Shown here: piece after piece, positions 60,650 to 64,000 of the stretch
How positions within the stretch are numbered: position 1 is the first letter of the stretch
Layout of the letters: each line of letters begins with the position of its first letter
DNA from: Nocardia suismassiliense
GTDB taxonomy: Bacteria > Actinomycetota > Actinomycetes > Mycobacteriales > Mycobacteriaceae
Direction of reading: 5' to 3'
NCBI RefSeq assembly: GCF_900269665.1
Contig: NZ_LT985361.1
Span: 8,176,325-8,240,324 of the forward strand
Length of the DNA stretch: 64,000 nt
Translations under genes and position numbers: made by a program
Notes under the pieces: generated by a model
What the model was told of the DNA's origin: nothing
What the model saw: only the letters and a program-made list of their open reading frames with translations
Databases searched by the model: none

Positions 60650-60693
60650 AAGTTAGTAAGCACTCACCATCCTAAGTTAGTAAGTACTCACCA
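60650..60693. promoter_or_regulatory. two direct repeats, candidate TetR operator
   Basis: AAGTTAGTAAGCACTCACCA (60650-60669) and AAGTTAGTAAGTACTCACCA (60674-60693) differ at one base and start 24 bp apart. The core AGTAAGTACT is partly palindromic. They lie between the start codons of the divergent genes. Confidence 0.65.
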
Positions 60694-60709
60694 ACCTGAA
60701 GGACTGGAC

Positions 60710-61342
60710 ATGCGACTCACTATCTTCGGAGCAAGCGGCAATACGGGCAGTCGCCTGGTTCGGCAGGCACTCACCGCAGGGCACCAGGTCACCGCCGTGG
60801 TCCGCGGCGAACACAGCCTGCTCGACCATCCGCAACTGCGCCTCGTCGTCGCCGACGTGCTGAACCCCGCCGCCATCACGGCCGCGATCCAGGACGCCGA
60901 CGCCGTGTTCGACACCATCGGAGCACGAGACCGCGGACCGACCTCGGTCTGCACCGACGCCGCGCTATCGATAAGCAAGGCAATGGAATCCGTCGGCGTC
61001 CAACGCCTGATCATCACCAGCAACAGCGCCGGAATCGCCGGACCGGGCGATGATTGGAGCACCCGCTTCGTAGTCAAACCCCTGATCCTGCGCCCGCTGC
61101 TGCGGCACAGCCTGGCGGATATGGCGGCAGCCGAGCAAGCGGTCCGGGACAGCTCCCTCGACTGGACGATCGTCCGCGCCCCGCAGCTGACCGACAACAA
61201 GGCCAAGAACGCCTATCGCAGCGCGATCGACCGCAACGTGACCTTCGGCTTCCGCATCACCCGCGAAGATCTGGCCACCGCCATGCTCGACTTCGCGGCC
61301 GACCCGCACACGATCCGCAAGCACGTCAACGTCGCCAACTGA
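60710..61342 (+). CDS. NAD(P)-binding (atypical SDR, NmrA/SnoaL-like) protein
   Basis: This 210-residue protein has the Rossmann start MRLTIFGASGNTGSRLVRQAL, then VVADVLNPAAITAAI, RLIITSNSAGIAGPG and LDWTIVRAPQLTD, typical of NAD(P)H-dependent atypical short-chain reductases such as biliverdin reductase-like proteins. The usual Tyr-Lys catalytic pair is not evident. It is divergent from and probably controlled by the TetR gene. Confidence 0.87.
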   Translation: MRLTIFGASGNTGSRLVRQALTAGHQVTAVVRGEHSLLDHPQLRLVVADVLNPAAITAAIQDADAVFDTIGARDRGPTSVCTDAALSISKAMESVGVQRLIITSNSAGIAGPGDDWSTRFVVKPLILRPLLRHSLADMAAAEQAVRDSSLDWTIVRAPQLTDNKAKNAYRSAIDRNVTFGFRITREDLATAMLDFAADPHTIRKHVNVAN

Positions 61343-61373
61343 CCCGCTTGCGATAACCCTCGCGCGGCGTACC

Positions 61374-62225
61374 GTGACCTGCATGGAGCCGAGCACCGAG
61401 ATGGTGACGGCGCGGCCGGCGCCCATGCTCGCGCCGTTCATCGATCACTACATGGGCTACCGCATGGTGGGGTACGCGGCGGGGCTGCACCGCGGTCTGC
61501 CGTCGGCGCACATGACGTTCATCGTCAGCATCGGCGCGTCCATTGATGTGGTCGCGCAGACGGATCCGAGCCAGTCACCGCAGGACTACCGCTGTTCGGT
61601 GAGCGGGTTGCAGGCCAGCTCGGCGCTCATCGCGCACGACGGCTACCAGGAGGGTGTCTCGATCGCGCTGACCCCGCTCGGTAGCCGCGCGCTGTTCGGT
61701 ATGCCCGCCGCCGCACTCTGGGATACCTCGGTGGAATGCGCCGATGTGGTCGGTCCGGTAGGCCGCGAGCTGTGGGAACGGTTACAGGAACCGCTCGGCT
61801 GGCCGGAGCGTTTCGCCACCGTCGACCGGATCCTGACCCGCCTCGCCTACCCCGATCGTATGGTCGCGCCCGAGCTGGCGTGGGCGTGGCGGTTGGTCGT
61901 CGGGTCCGGCGGGGTACTGACCGTCGGCACGCTGGCCGAGGAGATCGGTTGGAGCAGACAGCATCTCGCGCGCCGATTCAACGACGAGTTCGGCTTGAGC
62001 CCGAAACTCGCGGCCCGCATCACCCGCTTCGAACGGGCGCGGCGGATGCTCGAGCGCACCCCGTCCTACATCACCATCGCGCAGGTGGCGGCCAGCTGCG
62101 GTTATTACGACCAGGCCCACCTGAATCGCGACTTCGCCGAGTTGGCCGGCACCAGCCCGACGAACTGGTTGAGCGAGGAGATTCCATCCGTCCAAGACAG
62201 CGACCGGTCCGCCGGACGACGCTGA
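61374..62225 (+). CDS. AraC family transcriptional regulator
   Basis: This 283-residue protein has a C-terminal two-HTH AraC domain (LAEEIGWSRQHLARRFNDEF and IAQVAASCGYYDQAHLNRDF) and an unrelated N-terminal sensing domain. The start may be GTG 61374 or ATG 61383. It lies 31 bp after the SDR-like gene and 4 bp before the VOC gene, and is probably in one transcript with the latter. Confidence 0.87.
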   Translation: MTCMEPSTEMVTARPAPMLAPFIDHYMGYRMVGYAAGLHRGLPSAHMTFIVSIGASIDVVAQTDPSQSPQDYRCSVSGLQASSALIAHDGYQEGVSIALTPLGSRALFGMPAAALWDTSVECADVVGPVGRELWERLQEPLGWPERFATVDRILTRLAYPDRMVAPELAWAWRLVVGSGGVLTVGTLAEEIGWSRQHLARRFNDEFGLSPKLAARITRFERARRMLERTPSYITIAQVAASCGYYDQAHLNRDFAELAGTSPTNWLSEEIPSVQDSDRSAGRR

Positions 62226-62229
62226 ACGC

Positions 62230-62652
62230 ATGACAAATCCAGCATCTATCGAAACCGCCACCCGCACCGCCGTGTGGCCCACCTTGACCTTCCGCGACGC
62301 CCGGGCCATGTCCGCCTTCCTCGTCGAAGCCTTCGGCTTCGTGCAGACCGCGATGTACACCCGGGACGACGACCCGTCGATCGTCGAACACGCCGAACTG
62401 CGCTGGCCGCTCGGCGGTGGCGTGATGTTCGGCTCGGCGTGCAAGGACGAGAGCGAGTTCGGTAAGCGCGTGCCGGGCAACGACTCGACCTACGTCGTCT
62501 GCGAGGACCCGGACGCGCTGTTCGAGCGCGCCACCGCCGCCGGGGCCGAGGTACTGCGCGGCCTGCGCGACGAAGACTATGGTTCGCGCGGCTTCACGGT
62601 CCGCGACCCCGAGGGCAACCTCTGGAGCTTCGGCACCTACTGGGGCGAATAG
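62230..62652 (+). CDS. VOC family protein (glyoxalase/bleomycin resistance-like), 140 aa
   Basis: This 140-residue VOC protein has VWPTLTFRDARAMSAFLVEA, then YVVCEDPDALFERATAAGAE and FTVRDPEGNLWSFGTYWGE, the PhnB/glyoxalase pattern of streptomycete and nocardial proteins. It is immediately downstream of the AraC gene (stop and start 4 bp apart). Confidence 0.88.
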   Translation: MTNPASIETATRTAVWPTLTFRDARAMSAFLVEAFGFVQTAMYTRDDDPSIVEHAELRWPLGGGVMFGSACKDESEFGKRVPGNDSTYVVCEDPDALFERATAAGAEVLRGLRDEDYGSRGFTVRDPEGNLWSFGTYWGE

Positions 62653-62705
62653 CCCGGAACACTACGGCGAACAGTCGGGAGCACAGCGTAAGTTCACCTG
62701 GGGCC

Positions 62706-62740
62706 TATGGCCCAGCGGCGTTCAATACCGTTGGGCCGTA
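62706..62740. terminator. hairpin terminator between VOC gene and sugar ABC permease
   Basis: TATGGCCCAGCGG and CCGTTGGGCCGTA form a 13-bp stem (with G-U pairs) between convergent genes; GATTTTC follows on the plus strand. Confidence 0.65.
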
Positions 62741-62747
62741 GTGATTT

Positions 62748-63596
62748 TCACCGACCACCGAGTCCGGACATGGCCATGCCGCGGATGAACGCGCGCTGGC
62801 CGATCCCGTACACCACCAGCAGCGGCAACAGAATGACCATCGAAGCAGCCATGAGGATCGGCCACTGCGTGTGATACTGCCCCTGCAGACGCACCAATCC
62901 CAGTGTGGCGGTGGCGATCTCATTGCGCTGAATCATGACCAGCGGCCACAGGAAATCGTTCCAGACGGTGATCCAGGTGAGCACGCCGAGCACCATCAGG
63001 GCAGGACGGGTGTGCGGCAACAGCACTCGCCAGTAGACCTGCCAGGTGGAGCAGCCATCGAGGATCGCAGCCTCCTCCAATTCCATTGGCAGCGTGGCGA
63101 AGAACTGCCGCATCAGATAGGTACCGAACGCACTGCCGAACAGCCCAGGCACGATCATCGCCCACGGCGTATCCACCCAGCCGAACGCACGCATCACCAG
63201 AAATTGCGGGATCACGGTGACGGTCAACGGCACCATGAGCGTGCCGAGGTAGGCAATGAACAACACCTCACGGCCGCGAAACCGCAAGCGCGCGAATGCG
63301 TAACCGGCCAGCGAGCAGAAGAACACCTGGCCCGCGGTGACACACACCGCATACACCGCGGTATTGACCAGCATCCGCCCGAGCGGCAGCAACTCGAACA
63401 CCGTCCCGTAGTTGGACCACTGCGGGTCCGCAGGCAGCAGCGTCGGCTCGACGATCTCGCCGTCCCGCTTCAACGACCCGGACAACGCCCACAGCACCGG
63501 CGCCAACGCGCACCAAGCGATGCCGATCAGCACCGCGTAGATACCCGCACCACGAACCATCCGCCGCATGACCGCCTGCCGCGTGCCGGTCCTCAC
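62748..63596 (-). CDS. carbohydrate ABC transporter permease (MalG type)
   Basis: This 282-residue permease has six membrane helices and the EAA loop ELEEAAILDGCSTWQVYWRVLLP. It starts at GTG 63596, overlapping the TGA of the upstream permease (GTGA). It belongs to a CUT1-type sugar importer; the substrate is not known. The binding protein and any ATPase would lie beyond the window. Confidence 0.9.
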   Translation of the reverse strand: MRTGTRQAVMRRMVRGAGIYAVLIGIAWCALAPVLWALSGSLKRDGEIVEPTLLPADPQWSNYGTVFELLPLGRMLVNTAVYAVCVTAGQVFFCSLAGYAFARLRFRGREVLFIAYLGTLMVPLTVTVIPQFLVMRAFGWVDTPWAMIVPGLFGSAFGTYLMRQFFATLPMELEEAAILDGCSTWQVYWRVLLPHTRPALMVLGVLTWITVWNDFLWPLVMIQRNEIATATLGLVRLQGQYHTQWPILMAASMVILLPLLVVYGIGQRAFIRGMAMSGLGGR

Positions 63597-64000
63597 AGAT
63601 CCACCGCGCCCCGCCGCGCAAACCGCAACTGCACCAGGGTAAGTACCAGCAGGATGGCAAAGATCACCCACGCCAACGCCGACGCGTACCCCACCTCATA
63701 GAACCCGAAGGCGTTCTGGAACAACATGATCCCCAGCAGATACGTCCCCGTTTCCGGCCCACCATTACTACCGGTGAGCGCGTACACCTGATCGAACGCC
63801 TGCACCGAGTTGATCACGGTGATCACGAAGACGAACGACAACGGCCCACGAATCAACGGCAGCGTGATCGCCGAAAACCGCCGCAGCGCACCGGCTCCAT
63901 CGATCTTCGCCGCCTCGTACAGCGGCTCCGGCACCCCTTGCAGCGCGGCCAGCAGAATGACCGTCGCGAACGGCACCCCCTTCCACACGGTGACCACGCT
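63593..64000 (-). CDS. carbohydrate ABC transporter permease (MalF/UgpA type), partial
   Basis: The C-terminal 135 residues of a six-helix permease are present; the frame runs open to the window edge. The EAA loop PEPLYEAAKIDGAGALRRFSAITLP is intact. It is coupled to the MalG-type gene by a 4-bp GTGA overlap. Confidence 0.9.
   Translation of the reverse strand, partial: SVVTVWKGVPFATVILLAALQGVPEPLYEAAKIDGAGALRRFSAITLPLIRGPLSFVFVITVINSVQAFDQVYALTGSNGGPETGTYLLGIMLFQNAFGFYEVGYASALAWVIFAILLVLTLVQLRFARRGAVDL

Noticed and set aside
1..64000. tRNA, rRNA, riboswitch, CRISPR or insertion sequence
   Set aside because: No cloverleaf, rRNA block, cobalamin/FMN/SAM-type aptamer core, repeat-spacer array or transposase was recognised by eye. 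A covariance-model search would be needed to exclude small RNAs.

Overview
The window is high-GC actinobacterial chromosome. Its gene content (mshB for mycothiol, fbiC for F420, pimE and lpqW for phosphatidylinositol mannosides, gpgS for glucosylglycerate polysaccharide, fadD6, folP2-like, typA) points to a mycolic-acid actinomycete, most likely Nocardia or a close relative. From recalled genome knowledge rather than a search, the core gene order (gpgS-folP-fadD6-LOG-dapE/dapD-fadD36-pruB/pruA-aminotransferase-ferredoxin-fbiC-mshB-lpqW-typA-phhB-pimE ... ychF) parallels the M. tuberculosis Rv1208 to Rv1112 region in reversed orientation, with lineage-specific genes inserted.

1-6.2 kb: a truncated gene end, two small unknown proteins, an XdhC-type chaperone, and a convergent three-gene PaoABC-like molybdenum aldehyde oxidoreductase operon. 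6.3-11.4 kb: a five-gene minus-strand operon of two LOG-family proteins, fadD6, folP and gpgS. 11.6-13.8 kb: divergent dapE and dapD for lysine/diaminopimelate. 13.9-19 kb: fadD36-like synthetase, then two paralogous DUF2236 (MpaB-type) putative haem oxygenases that flank a secreted serine-hydrolase-fold protein and a TetR regulator. Both paralogs carry the same duplicated promoter/operator. 18.9-25.8 kb: proline catabolism (pruB, pruA), dapC, a 7Fe ferredoxin and fbiC. 26-28.7 kb: two PH-domain membrane proteins and two small proteins. 28.7-37 kb: amino acid permease, mshB, lpqW, typA, a Cys-rich mini-protein, pterin dehydratase and pimE.

37-42.5 kb is envelope and secreted material: an Ala/Pro-rich exported protein, a striking protein with serine at every third residue, a Tat-exported DUF1906 protein, a tandem-duplicated unknown domain, a CHAP amidase and a VapBC toxin-antitoxin pair. 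42.5-46.2 kb is a four-gene osmoprotectant (OpuC/ProXVWZ-type) ABC operon. 46.3-64 kb is an accessory region made of regulator/target pairs (WYL + DinB-like protein, MarR + MFS pump, AraC + EamA, TetR + VOC, TetR + NAD(P)-binding protein, AraC + VOC), a membrane-anchored lipase, ychF, a quinone oxidoreductase, a frameshifted HEAT-repeat gene and the end of a sugar ABC importer cut by the window edge.

Convergent gene pairs are repeatedly separated by clear hairpins, and several divergent regulator/target pairs have visible palindromic operators. At least two genes, probably three, appear to start at non-canonical CTG or ATT codons behind good ribosome-binding sites. No tRNA, rRNA, CRISPR array, insertion sequence or prophage was recognised.
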